A stretch of DNA of 64,000 nt from Palaemon carinicauda (GCF_036898095.1 NC_090730.1:22561166-22625165), one strand, 5' to 3'; positions 47,082 to 60,290 are shown, counted from the first letter of the stretch. Numbers and translations are program-made. The notes: a model not told the origin generated them from the sequence alone.

Positions 47082-49308
47082 CCAAACTTTCAAATGGGCT
47101 CCACAGGGCACAAGAAGAGTTGAAAGACACAGGCCTACATGACGTGAAGTAGATGATGAATGGAGAAGTATTGGTTTAAAAGTTCAAGACAGAGACGACC
47201 AAACTTTCAACTGGGCCCCACAGGGCACAAGAAGAGTTGGAAGACACAGGTCTACATGACGTGAAGTAGATGATGAATGGAGAAGTATTGGTTTAAAAGT
47301 TCAAGACAGAGACGACCAAACTTTCAACTGGGCCCCACAGGACACAAGAAGAGTTGGAAGACACAGGCCTACATGACGTGAAGTAGATGATGAATGGAGA
47401 AGTATTGGTTTAAAAGTTCAAGACAGAGACGACCAAACTTTCAACTGGGCCCCACAGGACACAAGAAGAGTTGGAAGACACAGGCCTATATGACGTGAAG
47501 TAGATGATGAATGGAGAAGTATTGGTTTAAAAGTTCAAGACAGAGACGACCAAACTATCAACTGGGCTCCACAGGGCACAAGAAGAGTTGGAAGACACAG
47601 GCCTATATGACGTGAAGTAGATGATGAATGGAGAAGTATTGGTTTAGAAGTTCAAGACAGAGACGACCAAACTTTCAACTGGGCCCCACAGGACACAAGA
47701 AGAGTTGGAAGACACAGGCCTACATGACGTGAAGTAGATGATGAATGGAGAAGTATTGGTTTAGAAGTTCAAGACAGAGACGACCAAACTTTCAACTGGG
47801 CTCCACAGGGCACAAGAAGAGTTGGAAGACACAGGCCTACATGACGTGAAGTAGACGATGAATGGAGAAGTATTGGTTTAAAAGTTCAAGACAGAGACGA
47901 CCAAACTTTCAACTGGGCCCCACAGGGCACAAGAAGAGTTGGAAGACACAGGCCTACATGACGTGAAGTAGCCGATGAATGGAGAAGTATTGGTTTAAAA
48001 GTTCAAGACACAGACGACCAAACTTTCAACTGGGCCCCACAGGGCACAAGAAGAGTTGGAAGACACAGGCCTACATGACGTGAAGTAGACGATGAATGGA
48101 GAAGTATTGGTTTAAAAGTTCAAGACACAGACGACCAAACTTTCAACTGGGCCCCACAGGGCACAAGAAGAGTTGGAAGACACAGGCCTACATGACGTGA
48201 AGTAGACGATGAATGGAGAAGTATTGGTTTAAAAGTTCAAGACACAGACGACCAAACTTTCAACTGGGCCCCACAGGGCACAAGAAGAGTTGGAAGACAC
48301 AGGCCTACATGACGTGAAGTAGACGATGAATGGAGAAGTATTGGTTTAAAAGTTCAAGACACAGACGACCAAACTTTCAACTGGGCCCCACAGGGCACAA
48401 GAAGAGTTGGAAGACACAGGCCTACATGACGTGAAGTAGACGATGAATGGAGAAGTATTGGTTTAAAAGTTCAAGACACAGACGACCAAACTTTCAACTG
48501 GGCCCCACAGGACACAAGAAGAGTTGGAAGACACAGGCCTACATGACGTGAAGTAGACGATGAATGGAGAAGTATTGGTTTAAAAGTTCAAGACACAGAC
48601 GACCAAACTTTCAACTGGGCCCCACAGGACACAAGAAGAGTTGGAAGACACAGGCCTACATGACGTGAAGTAGACGATGAATGGAGAAGTATTGGTTTAA
48701 AAGTTCAAGACACAGACGACCAAACTTTCAACTGGGCCCCACAGGACACAAGAAGAGTTGGAAGACACAGGCCTACATGACGTGAAGTAGACGATGAATG
48801 GAGAAGTATTGGTTTAAAAGTTCAAGACACAGACGACCAAACTTTCAACTGGGCCCCACAGGACACAAGAAGAGTTGGAAGACACAGGCCTACATGACGT
48901 GAAGTAGACGATGAATGGAGAAGTATTGGTTTAAAAGTTCAAGACACAGACGACCAAACTTTCAACTGGGCCCCACAGGACACAAGAAGAGTTGGAAGAC
49001 ACAGGCCTACATGACGTGAAGTAGACGATGAATGGAGAAGTATTGGTTTAAAAGTTCAAGACACAGACGACCAAACTTTCAACTGGGCCCCACAGGACAC
49101 AAGAAGAGTTGAAAGACACAGGCCTACATGACGTGAAGTAGACGATGAATGGAGAAGTATTGGTTTAAAAGTTCAAGACACAGACGACCAAACTTTCAAC
49201 TGGGCTCCACAGGGCACAAGAAGAGTTAGTTGGAAGACACAGGTCTACATGACGTGAAGTAGATGATGAATGGAGAAGCATTGATTTAAAAGCTCAAGAT
49301 AGAGACGA
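47082..49308 (+). repeat. 117-bp satellite array derived from an RTE LINE (19 units)
   Basis: CCAAACTTTCAACTGGGCCC starts units at 47082, 47199 and so on to 49188, and 2106 bp divide exactly into 18 periods of 117 bp. The unit is 39 codons long and reads NWAPQGTRRVGRHRPT, stop, REVDDEWRSIGLKVQDRDD, which is part of the RTE C-terminal coding region. The last unit continues into CTGCCGAAATCTAACGGAGG and then (GATGAT)n at about 49355-49378, the usual RTE end. Early units have AGACAGAGACGAC and later ones AGACACAGACGAC. Runs of GGGCAC units precede runs of GGACAC units. Confidence 0.93.
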
Positions 49309-49380
49309 CTGCCGAAATCTAACGGAGGCCCTTTACGTCAGTGGGCGTAGGAGGAGATGATGATGATGATGATGATGAAC
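49309..49380 (+). pseudogene. RTE LINE 3' terminus with (GAT)n tail
   Basis: GACTGCCGAAATCTAACGGA, CAGTGGGCGTAGGAGGAG and then repeated GAT close the element after the satellite array. 49381-49810 shows no recognisable feature. Confidence 0.6.
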
Positions 49381-49814
49381 AAGGTGTTAGGACCGGGGAT
49401 AACCTTCTACGAGGTAAAATTTCAGCAAGATTGAAAATTTAAGCGAAGAGTACACACCACAGAAGGTGGCAGTGCTCTCTGTAGACCAATCACAGGTTGC
49501 TGATTCATCGCTTCTCATATAGATCAGTCGTTTGAAAAACACATAAAACATTTGATTATTGCTGTGTAGTGCCCTTTTATTAAATGTAAATCTAGCGCCT
49601 TACATCACTCGTTCAGAAAGCAAAAAATTAAAACCATTCGCTGCAAGTTTGAACTTCATTTTGAGACAACATTTGTTTTAACACTATTTGGTTTAACACA
49701 ATATTTGTCGTTAGATCAGTTAAAAAAAAAATGAAACAAAATTGAAGTTCAGTTTTAACATATTTGTTCAGATATTACCTCGATTTGTTTTTAATAAAAT
49801 GAAACATATAAAGG

Positions 49815-50130
49815 TTAATACTACACAGTACTCTTGAAGTTTTATTCCAGGTGTGACCAAGTTGTGGAATGATCTTCAGTAGAACTTCAAAAGTTCAAAC
49901 TCGCAGCAAATGTTTTTATGTTGAACAAGCTTACTAAGTCCTTTTATAATTCATATATCAAATATCTGTTCATAATGTTGCTAAATTTTTATTTTTGTTT
50001 ATTTTTCATTACTTCAAATATCGTTTGTTTATTTTCTTATTTCCTTTTCTCACTGGGCTATTTTCCGTGTTACTTTTCCAACTAGGGTTGTAGCTTGGCT
50101 AATAATAATAATAATAATAATAGATGACTA
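49815..50130 (+). pseudogene. LINE 3' fragment (same family as 1160-2926)
   Basis: TACACAGTACTCTTGAAGTT, AAGTTGTGGAATGATCTTC and GAACTTCAAAAGTTCAAAC match about 2480-2580 of the first LINE. A short 3' UTR, the shared tail TTTTCCAACTAGGGTTGTAG and (TAA)n follow. Confidence 0.8.
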
Positions 50131-50202
50131 CCAGAACGTCAGACAGGAAAGACCAACTTGTTATGCCCAAACACAGCAGTGACCTCCCCAGTAAACATCT
50201 TA

Positions 50203-50888
50203 AGACAGGTACACACATGCGAACCGAACCTTGTATTGTAACCAATTCTTGTAACAAAAACGCAAGTGTGGACGGTTCCTCGAACCCGAACCCGCGAGAT
50301 TCGAGGCTCGGTTCGCCCTCCGTCCCGGCAATTGTCGGTTTTTGGGCCCCGAATCAAAGGGAGGTCTCTTTGCACGTTACGCAACGTGTGGACGGGACCT
50401 GTATTGCACGCGTATCAACAGAGGTGGCTGAACTTGACACCGACTATGAATAAGGCCGTCCATAGAAGAGTCCCTTATTTTGGTCAGTCAGTACGTATAT
50501 GTGTACCATGGCTGATTGGAGTGAGGAAGAGGTCCTTCAGTTTATTAGTTATTACGAAGAAAAGACTTTACTGTGGTATGCAAAACACCCGAACCATTTT
50601 AACAAAATACGTCGCAATGATGCATGGATAGATATAGCACAAAAAACGGGAAAATCGATGGTGGAATGCAAGAGGAAGATGACTTGCTTGTTAGCGTCTA
50701 TGAGAAGGGAGAAGGTTAAGATTAAGAAAAGCACTGGAACAGGGACAGACTGATGATCGCAGTGGATTTCAATGAAGTTAGGTGCTTAACGCGGTTACGG
50801 TTCGTCCTCAACATTTTGACACCTTGTAACCGTATATGTGTAACACAGTTACGCATACAAGGTTCGGTTCGCGTGTGTGTACCCACCT
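50203..50888 (+). mobile_element. PIF/Harbinger-type element with MADF ORF (686 bp)
   Basis: The left end AGACAGGTACACACATGCGA and the right end, inverted, AGGTGGGTACACACACGCGA form terminal inverted repeats that continue ACCGAACCTTGTAT for about 40 bp. TTA flanks both sides (50200-50202, 50889-50891). A related sequence at 60733-60850 lacks the insert, which confirms the ends. There is no transposase, so it must depend on another copy. Confidence 0.85.
50508..50753 (+). CDS. MADF-domain protein fragment of the Harbinger-type element
   Basis: Eighty-one codons from MADWSEEEVLQFISYYEEKT to a TGA. Tryptophan and acidic residues open it, then LLWYAKHPNHFNKI, DAWIDIAQKTGKS and ECKRKMTCLLASMRREKVK, which is a near-complete MADF (Myb/SANT-like) DNA-binding domain. 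Harbinger transposons carry such a protein beside the transposase to bind their ends. Here only the MADF part remains and the frame stops right after it. An upstream Met (50499) is also in frame. Expression is unknown. Confidence 0.72.
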   Translation: MADWSEEEVLQFISYYEEKTLLWYAKHPNHFNKIRRNDAWIDIAQKTGKSMVECKRKMTCLLASMRREKVKIKKSTGTGTD

Positions 50889-51037
50889 TTACACTCACTG
50901 AACCGGGCTGGGATCGATCTGCTGCCATGCGAATACTAGGCGAACACATTACCACTGTACTAGCGAGGAATAGACACCAGTTTAGGGCCGGTTCACACTG
51001 TACGTTTCGTTTTACGTTCCAGCAAAATGCCAGTGTG

Positions 51038-51308
51038 CAGTGTTACCAGATGGGTTAGTCTAAAAATCCCTAAAACTCATGATAAAAAATCCCCATTTCC
51101 ACTAATATATATTTTTTTTAATATAGAAATTACTCACTATACTTCATGTAATTGTAAGTAAACTCATTGCAACAATATAAAGGTTTACTCATCTCAGTTT
51201 CTTCTTCATAGAAATATGTACAGAATATTGACACCAGTCATCCAAAATCCCCAAATCTATGATTAAATTCCCAAATGTAGAGATAAATCCCCATATGTGG
51301 CACCACTG
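51038..51308. mobile_element. hAT-like MITE (271 bp)
   Basis: It begins CAGTGTTACCAGATGGG and ends, inverted, CAGTGGTGCCACATATGGGG. The flanking octamers CCAGTGTG and CCCGTGTA agree at six of eight places, as expected for an old 8-bp hAT duplication. The surrounding sequence (GGGCCGGTTCACACTGTACG at 50984) may itself be the end of another Harbinger-like element. Confidence 0.55.
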
Positions 51309-51660
51309 CCCGTGTATTTACACTATAAGTTTCGTATCATCGGATGAGTCCAGTCTGGATATAGCTGTCACTGCGATATGACACCAAAAAAAATATCTCT
51401 CTCAAATAAAATTGGCAAAAGAAGTTGGAGGGATGAAATAGAGTCTTACCCGTACTTAAAAATGTCAATATTTCAATTCAGTTATTTAATTCAGAAAATT
51501 TAATATAAACTGCTTGCGGCCAATTCTAACGTTCGAGAGAAAAGGGGCATTTTCACCACGGGAGAGACTGGCTGTTTGCCTCGGGTTAATATTATTAAAC
51601 TCAACGTGTTATGCAATCAAAATGTTATTATACAAATATTCACTAAACATTTCATTACAC

Positions 51661-51857
<197 letters not shown>

Positions 51858-51995
51858 TCGGATACCTTAAATTTGTCAACCTCTTACCATTCATTACTGC
51901 CTAAGTAGCCGACATTTAACCACGTTACCAAAACTGTTTTTAATATTTCCAAGTCCTCCCCTAAACACAAATTAACCGAAACTGGGATACGTACA

Positions 51996-53614
51996 ACTAT
52001 ACTCTATTTTTTATAGCGGTGCATATTTGCACTTGACTCACAGGGGTGCCCTTTTAGCTCGGAAAGGTTCCTGATACCTGATTGGTCGGAAGTATTTTTG
52101 TCCGAACACCTTCATTGTTCTCGAATGATTACCAAGTAATGTGAATCGAAACTTATTTATTAACCTATATTTCTCCATCATATATATGTTTTGTCAATAA
52201 ACAATGTGAATGAATAAATATATTATAAAGAATCGTCTTGGTAAGTCTAAATTTAATAACACAATCGGCCGAAGTCAACGACAGCAGCTTGTTTTCGGAT
52301 GCACGCTTTGTAATTTTGTAATTTTTCACATATTTTAACACAAATTGGGATAGATTACACTCAGCATAAGTTAAACATGTTATTATAAACTTTCTTTGAA
52401 TACCAGAACTTACCAAAAACATGGAATTAATAAAACCCGATATTTGTGAAAACTTATGGGGAGGTGAAAGAACAGCCTGTAGCGACCTGGCGGAAAAACG
52501 ATCCCTTCTGACTCGTAGACGCAGTTTGTTTTTTTCTTTCGTAATATAGTTCGGCCTATTCCTTTCAGTCTAAATAGTCTTACATTGTTTCTCTTCGTAT
52601 TATTTTGCTTAGTATTTTCCCACATTCCTGTTCCTCACCGAATATCTATCTATTTTCCCCGATATCCCTTCTTTCATATAGGCCTATGTGATATCCGCAC
52701 TACGATTCCTTATGTTTTGCACCTTACGTCAGTAAGTATGTAAATAATAATAACAACATAAATTTTATGCTGTGTAGCAAGTATAACCTATTCTGTAAAC
52801 CTGATATTAAGCATAGTATTTTTTTTATTCCCGCCTCTACACTATTTTAATGAGACTAGCTTGCGCTTCCCTTCAAGCCATCACTTTCGACAGAGGATAA
52901 GAAATAAGGAATCGTAGTGCGGATATCCCATATATGAAAGAAGGGATATCGGGGAAAATAGATAGATATTAGGTGAGGAACAGGAATGCGGGAAAATACT
53001 AAGCAAAATAATACGAAGAGAGACAATGCAAGACTATTTAAACTGAAAGGAATAGGCCGAACTATATTACGAAAGAAAAAAAAAACTGCGTCTACGAGCC
53101 AGAAGGGATCGTTTTCCCGCCAGGCCGGTACAGGCTGTTCTTTCACCTCCCCATAAGTTTTCACAAATATCGGGTTTTATTAATTCCATGTTTTTGGTAA
53201 ATTCTGGTATTCAAAGAAAGTTTATAATAACATGTTTAACTTATGCTGAGTGTAATTTATCCCAATTTGTGTTAAAATATGTGAAAAATTACAAAATTAC
53301 AAAGCGTGCATCCGAAAACAAGCTGCTGTCGTTGACTTCAGCGGACTGTGTTATTGAATTTAGACTTACCAAGACGATTCTTTATAATATATTTATTCAT
53401 TCACATTGTTTATTGACAAAACATATATATGATGGAGAAATATAGGTTAATAAATAAGTTTCGATTCATATTACTTGGTAATCATTCGAGAACAATGAAT
53501 GTGTTCGGACAAAAATACTTCCGACCAATCAGGTATCAGGAACCTTTCCGAGCTAAAAGGGCACCCCTGTGAGTCAAGTGCAAATATGCACCGCTATAAA
53601 AAATAGACTATAGT
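51996..53614. mobile_element. Foldback element with about 715-bp inverted arms
   Basis: The left arm 51996-52713 and right arm 52904-53614 are inverted copies. Outer ends read ACTATACTCTATTTTTTATA and, inverted, ACTATAGTCTATTTTTTATA. Inner ends read TACGATTCCTTAT. The arms are highly similar (a few substitutions and a one-base length change in an A run). The spacer of 190 bp has no coding signal. The short frames in the arms are mirror copies of each other and are not called as genes. No clear target duplication was found. Confidence 0.85.
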
Positions 53615-54140
53615 CCTAGACCGTGCTTCACACTGAGGCTGAGCCGCGGGAAAGTGGGATACGTAATACATTTCGTACTTCGGAATTTCTTCCAAACGTA
53701 TCCTAGCCGTATGAACGAAAGCCGTACGAAAGACGAACGAAGACCGAACCGTATAGTGTGAATACCTCCACTAGTTTCTATGCAATAATTTACGAACGAA
53801 AGCCGTACGAAGACGAGACCTTAACGAACTGCACAGCGTGAATCACTAATCAACCTTTAGGGGTGAGTGGCTAAAATGCTCAATGACATTTGTAAGTGTG
53901 GTGAAAAAAATGATGGGATAAGTGGACTGTATACTTAATGTTGTTACTCGGTCAAAAGCCTCTTTGCGTCTTCTAATTTATTACAGGGAGATATCTCTCA
54001 CCCAATTAATTATCAACTAGAATAGCCGATGTTCAGTAGTACTACAGTCAAATCACACAATAGGACTACACTTTAAGTCCTTTCATCTACTGAGCAGTCC
54101 CTGCTGACGTGAACTCAGTTCGTAAGTTTCAATAAGATAC
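53615..54140. other. No gene seen; GC-richer repeat debris at 53620-53850
   Basis: CGAACGAAAGCCGTACGAA occurs twice (about 53715 and 53795), next to phrases reading AGTGTGAAT and CAGCGTGAAT. These resemble ends of Harbinger-type elements, but boundaries could not be set. Confidence 0.35.
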
Positions 54141-54147
54141 GAGACAC

Positions 54148-54149
<2 letters not shown>

Positions 54150-54204
<55 letters not shown>

Positions 54205-54303
54205 TCACGGGTAGATTTTCCGACCTTAGAGGACCACAGTTTGTAGTCTCGTTTTCTATAAGTCACTTCGCAAATTCCCAAGGTATGAACACGTTAATAC
54301 AAA

Positions 54304-54374
<71 letters not shown>
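54150..54374. repeat. (TC)n and (TA)n microsatellites
   Basis: (TC)n at 54150-54198 and (TA)n at 54307-54374, separated by about 110 bp of ordinary sequence. 54375-54755 shows nothing further. Confidence 0.95.
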
Positions 54375-54377
<3 letters not shown>

Positions 54378-54757
54378 CAGATCAGTTTTACTCCCAAACT
54401 AGGACATTTAAACAAGAACATAAATAAAGGTTATCGAAACTCAATTGTTGAATTAAGCCAACTTGGTTTAATAACTAAAAGTTAAACATGACAAAGTGAT
54501 TATGCAAAGACTAATCGAAGGGAAACGAATAAGGGTAAATCACCAATTCTAATCTCATACACACACACACCATCACCACCACCACGACACCTGATAAGTC
54601 GCCCATTCAGGTTTTATACGAGGAAAGGAGACAAGTTATGCAATTACAAAGTATGTAAGACTGCCTACAACATTTATATTAACACAAAAAACCTTGTAGA
54701 AAATTTAAAGATTAACAAAAAATAAACGCAAAACACACAGTACGTAATTTTAAAATT

Positions 54758-54771
54758 ATTATTATTATTAC

Positions 54772-54813
<42 letters not shown>

Positions 54814-55437
54814 CACTTGCTAAGCTACAATCTTAGTTGGAAAAGCAAGATGCTATAAGCCCAGGGGCTCCAACAGATAAAATAGTTCAGTGTGGAAAGG
54901 AAACAAAGAAAAAAAATATATTTTAAGAAGAGCAACAATATTAAGATAAATATCACTTTATAACCTATAAAAATTTTAACAAAACAAGAGGAAGAGAAAT
55001 AAGATATAAGATAGAACAGTGTGCTCGAGTGTACCCTCAAGCAAGAGAACTCCAACCCAAGACAGTGGAAGACCATGGTACAGAGGCTATGGCACTACCC
55101 AAGATTAGAGAACAATGGTTTGATTTTGGAGTGTCCTTCTCCTAGAAGAGCTGCTTACCATAGCTAAAGAGTCTTTTCTACCCTTACAAAGAGGAAAGTG
55201 GTCACTAAACAATTACAACGCAGTAGTTAACCCCCTGGGTGAAGAAGAATTGTTTGGTAATTTCAGTGTTGTCAGGTGTATGAGGACAGAGGAGAATCTG
55301 TAAAGAATAGGCCAGACTATTCGTTGTGTGTATAGGCAAAATGGAAAATGAACCTTAACCAGAGAGAAGGATCTAATGTAGTACTGTCTGGCCAGTCAAA
55401 AGACCCCATAACTCCCTAGTGGTAGTATCTCAACGTA
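54758..55437 (-). repeat. SINE-like element, near full length, minus strand
   Basis: (ATT)n, then TTGCTAAGCTACAATCTTAG, the mid block and the head, ending CTAGTGGTAGTATCTCAACG. It faces the plus-strand copy at 55941 across a 500-bp spacer with no recognised feature. Confidence 0.87.
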
Positions 55438-55940
55438 ATATAATTAGCTGGTTGGTGTGTGTGACAAATTCATGGGTAGTGTCTCGCCCATACATCTATG
55501 GAGGAGCGCGAACTAGGTGAATCATAGGGCGAACACTGCCCCCCTTGTCTTCTAACCTTTGACCTCAACTAATGGATTCTCTGGCGAGATGTAAACAAGT
55601 TAGTAACACCTTCAACTACCACCACACGTTGTACAACACATTCGCTAGAAGTACATAATACGAATCTTATTGTTAAAACTGAAACATCTATTAACATTTT
55701 GTAAGAATATTGTACAGTGATTGACCATACGTAAAATGCGACATACTAAAACCATAGTCATACATGAAACAACATTAACGTAAGAGTGTCATTCTCTCGT
55801 AAGATGTGGTTCTTTAACTCTTATCATAATATGTAACAAAGAACATATTTTTACAAAATACGAAGACGTGCAAATTTCGGTTTCATGAATAAACACACAA
55901 ACGCAATAACATAATTCCTGTTTTTTTAATTACCCGACAA
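55438..55940. other. Spacer between inverted SINE-like copies
   Basis: Unique-looking sequence. A GC-richer block at 55480-55580 has no family motif. Confidence 0.3.
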
Positions 55941-56540
55941 ACGAGATACTACCGCTAGAGAGTTATGGGGTCCTTTGACTGGCCAGACAGTACTACATTG
56001 GATCCTTCTCTCTGGTTACGGTTCACTTTCCCTTTACCTACACATCCACTGATTAGTCTGGCATATTCTTTACAGATTCTCCTCTGTCCTCATACACCTG
56101 ACAACACTGAGATTACCTAACAATTCTTCTTCACTCAAGGGGTTAACTACTAAACTGTAATTGTTTAGTGGCTACTTTCCTCTTGGTAAGGGTAGAATGG
56201 ACTCTTTAGCTATGGTAAGCACCTCTTCTAGGAGAAGGACCCTCCAAAATCAAACCATTGTTCTCTAGTCTTGGGTAGTGCCATAGCCTCTGTACCATGG
56301 TCTTCCACTATCTTGGGTTAGAGTTCTATTGCTTGAGGTACACTCGGCCACACTATTCTATCTAATTTTTCTTCCTCATGTTTTGTTAAAGTTTTTATAG
56401 TTTATATAAGAGATATGTATTTTAGTATACTAAAAATATTTATTTTGTTCCTTGTTTCCTTTCCTCACTGAGCTATTTTCCCTGTTGGAGCCCCTGGGCT
56501 TATAGCATTCTGCTTTCCCAACTAGGGTTGTAGCTTAGCA

Positions 56541-56574
<34 letters not shown>
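55941..56574 (+). repeat. SINE-like element, near full length, plus strand
   Basis: From ACGAGATACTACCGCTAGAG through CTTTGACTGGCCAGACAGTA to GGGTTGTAGCTTAGCAATTA and (TAA)n. Confidence 0.87.
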
Positions 56575-56575
<1 letters not shown>

Positions 56576-56696
56576 GAGGAAGATTATGGTTATACAGATG
56601 CATACACAAAAAATGTTGTTAAATCGTTGTGAGAGGAATTTCTCACAGTAAGCGTCTCATTGCTTCAAATAGTGGGTGACAGAGTCATAGTAAAAG

Positions 56697-56698
<2 letters not shown>

Positions 56699-56787
<89 letters not shown>
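56699..56787. repeat. (TA)n microsatellite
   Basis: About 88 bp of TA. Confidence 0.95.
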
Positions 56788-56792
<5 letters not shown>

Positions 56793-56842
56793 CAGTTGTT
56801 AATGTTTTACCTTTTCGGAAAAAAAATAAGTCGAGTCACGCA

Positions 56843-56843
<1 letters not shown>

Positions 56844-56878
<35 letters not shown>

Positions 56879-57025
56879 TTGATAAGCTACAACCCTAGTT
56901 GGAAAAGCAGCATGCTATAAGCCCAGAGGCTCCAACAGAGAAAATAGCCCAGTGAAGAAAGGAAACAAGCATAAATGGAATATTTTAAAAACAGTAACAT
57001 TAAAATAAATATTTCCTATGTAGCA
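56844..57025 (-). repeat. SINE-like element tail, minus strand
   Basis: (ATT)n, then GATAAGCTACAACCCTAGTT and about 150 bp of tail. It stops at TTTCCTATGTAG. Confidence 0.85.
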
Positions 57026-57125
57026 GGAGCTCTCTGTTCATTAGCTTAAGTGCAATAAATAATTTATATAATTTATTTACACACGTCTCTGATCGGAAAA
57101 GCTGCAATGGTCTGAAATTGCATAA

Positions 57126-57511
57126 ATGAGTGGCCACTTTCCTCTTGGTAAGGGTAGAAGAGACTCTTTAGCTATGGTAAGCAGCTCTTCTAGGAGAAGT
57201 ACACTTCAAAATCAAATCATTGTTCTCTAGTCTTGGGTAATGCCATAGCCTCTGTACCATGGCCTTCCATTGTCTTGGGTTAGAGTTCTCTTGCTTGAGT
57301 ACACTCGGGCGCACTATTTCATCTCTTTTCTCTTCCTCTTGTTTTGTTATAATTTTTGTAGTTTATTTAGGAAATATTTAATATAATATTGTTACTCTTC
57401 TTAATTTGTTTTTATTTTTCCTTGTTTCCTTTCCTCGCTGGGCTATTTTCCCTGCTGTGGCCCCTGGGCTTATAGCATGCTGCTTTTCCAACTAGGCTTG
57501 TAGCTTAGCAA

Positions 57512-57566
<55 letters not shown>

Positions 57567-57622
57567 CAGAGCCCCTGGGCTTATAGCATGCTGCTTTTCC
57601 AACTAGGCTTGTAGCTTAGCAA

Positions 57623-57660
<38 letters not shown>
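57126..57660 (+). repeat. SINE-like element with duplicated tail
   Basis: Runs from GTGGCCACTTTCCTCTTGGT to (TAA)n at 57513-57562. Then GCCCCTGGGCTTATAGCATG CTGC and the rest of the tail recur at 57570-57620, followed by a second (TAA)n. Both tails share the private change AGGCTTGTAGC, so the second is a local duplication. Confidence 0.85.
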
Positions 57661-57662
<2 letters not shown>

Positions 57663-57927
57663 GTCAAATATCACTGACGAATAAATGGAGAATATAAAAA
57701 TAATTAAGCTTAAACGACTGATAATAATGTAAGTACACCGTTAACCCATTTACAATAAATTTCAGCATGTAGAGGTATTAACCATTGCCTGGAACCATTT
57801 TAGTGATAGGCGAGTCAATCTTGCTGTAAAACAAACCACTTTATAGTAAATTTTATCGGGTTTTAAACGCATTTCGAAATTTGATCTGATATATTTTGAA
57901 AATTCGAAATGGCAACCCTGAATTATC

Positions 57928-58330
<403 letters not shown>

Positions 58331-59640
58331 TCAGTTAATTAAGTAAATTATTCATTGACGAGGACTGACCCGTGTTATCAAATATTTCCTTACAATTTCT
58401 CAACATGATTAAATTCTTCAATATTCACTGATGACGTTCAAAACCTCAGTACAGGAGGTATTTGAGGCAAAATGCAAGCAAAAGCAACTTTTAAAATGCA
58501 GGCAGAGAATCACAAACGACTGGGCTAAATCACTGTTACCAAGTGATTACTGTGTTTTCGTTGTCAGACATACGAAAAAGTAACTCATTTGGAGGAAAAA
58601 AAGACAACTTACAAAAGAACTAGTTTTTTTGCGTATCGGAATAATGATAAATAATCTACGGTATATCAATTAAAATACATAATCTCCGCCGAAACGCTGA
58701 AAAGAAATGTCTTATTTCAAAATGGCTGGTTGCAGACAAGAATACTGAACAAGCTTTCATTAGACACCCGAACAACTGATGTTAAAGCTTTCGAGAAGTT
58801 AAAAACGTTCTTGTTCTCTAAGTTCTTCGATAATGCGAGTTGATTATTAACACGGAATACGTTAAGTGATACTCTAAATACCTAAGAATTCACACGACAA
58901 ACACTTGAGGGTTTTGTGCTCAAGGTTTCCATAAACATTAAACCATCAAGTCAGGAGGCTGCCGGACAACAAGTAGGCGAGATTCTTATTCCGTTCCTCG
59001 CCCCGATTGTTTATGTGACAAAGTCCCTCACGATAACAACTTTGCACAAAGTGGCACCGTATAGCACAAGTTCAGCTGACTGGTAATAAAAAAAAATGTC
59101 AACACAGAAGGTCACCTTAATCTATTCATAACGGAAGCGGATGCTTGTAACTGGATAAAAAGTTACCATGCAGCCATGCACATACATGTACGTACGAACA
59201 CATGTCTGTCCTGAACTTCGTGCTCATTTACAACACACGAAGCGTTAGTTAACCCTTAAAGGATGAATAAGAGAGCTTTAATCACGGTGAACCTAGACTG
59301 AGTATTTGAAGGTTATAGTGTTGTCTCGCATTATTGAATATTAACAGGAAAAAACCTATACAAACAAATGCAGAATACTATGAAAGAAATAGATAAGCAA
59401 AAATCTTGGCTTACCGCCATTACATTTCAGCATCCTGACAGATAAGGCTGGAAATCTCTCTTGATAAGATTGTCTTAAGGTTTTAGGATCCCTTAACTTG
59501 TTGAATGAGGATTATGCTTTCCGCTGGCTCCCAGTGCTTGCAGAAATGCAGCTTACTGTGAGAGTGTGCGTTCGTAACTGTTTGTGAGTTCGTACAATGC
59601 TAATGGGATTCGGATCGTAGGGAGCCTCGTGTATTGGACG
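58331..59640. other. Mostly no feature; possible LINE C-terminal scrap at 58750-58842
   Basis: Plus-strand codons at about 58750-58842 read NKLSLDTRTTDVKAFEKLKT followed by FLFSKFF and a stop. This pattern is like the C-terminal end of non-LTR reverse transcriptases, but too short to assign. The remainder is AT-rich without recognisable genes. Confidence 0.35.
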
Positions 59641-59645
59641 TGATT

Positions 59646-59706
<61 letters not shown>

Positions 59707-59767
59707 GGTGCATACTTGTTTACTTCTCTCTCTCTCTCTGACTGGTGCGTACTCGTTTACTCCCTGG

Positions 59768-59830
<63 letters not shown>

Positions 59831-59854
59831 GGTTCGTACTCGTTTACTTCCTGG

Positions 59855-59913
<59 letters not shown>

Positions 59914-59937
59914 GGTGCATACTCGTTTACTTCTTGG

Positions 59938-59994
<57 letters not shown>

Positions 59995-60018
59995 GGTGCA
60001 TACTCGTTTACTTCCTGG

Positions 60019-60065
<47 letters not shown>

Positions 60066-60089
60066 GGTTCGTACTCGTTTACTTCCTGG

Positions 60090-60148
<59 letters not shown>

Positions 60149-60172
60149 GGTGCATACTCGTTTACTTCTTGG

Positions 60173-60211
<39 letters not shown>

Positions 60212-60290
60212 GGTGCATACTCGTTTACTTCCTGGGGTCTCTCTCTCTCTCTCTCTCTCTCTGACTGGTTCGTACTCGTTTACTTCCTGG

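Noticed and set aside
47082..49308. CRISPR-like array of regular repeats
   Set aside because: Units are contiguous with no unique spacers, derive from an RTE coding segment, and the context is animal DNA.
50139..50384. Minus-strand 81-codon frame at the left of the Harbinger-type element
   Set aside because: It spans the terminal inverted repeat and has no motif; the MADF frame on the plus strand explains the element.
52165..53445. Two near-identical 85-codon frames on opposite strands (52165-52422 and 53188-53445)
   Set aside because: They are mirror images within the inverted arms of the foldback element. No family motif and no independent support for coding.
59417..59640. Donor-like GTAAGC on the minus strand near 59416, suggesting a distant 5' exon of gene B or another gene
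   Set aside because: No coding support and no partner acceptor other than the one near 46009. It needs transcript data.
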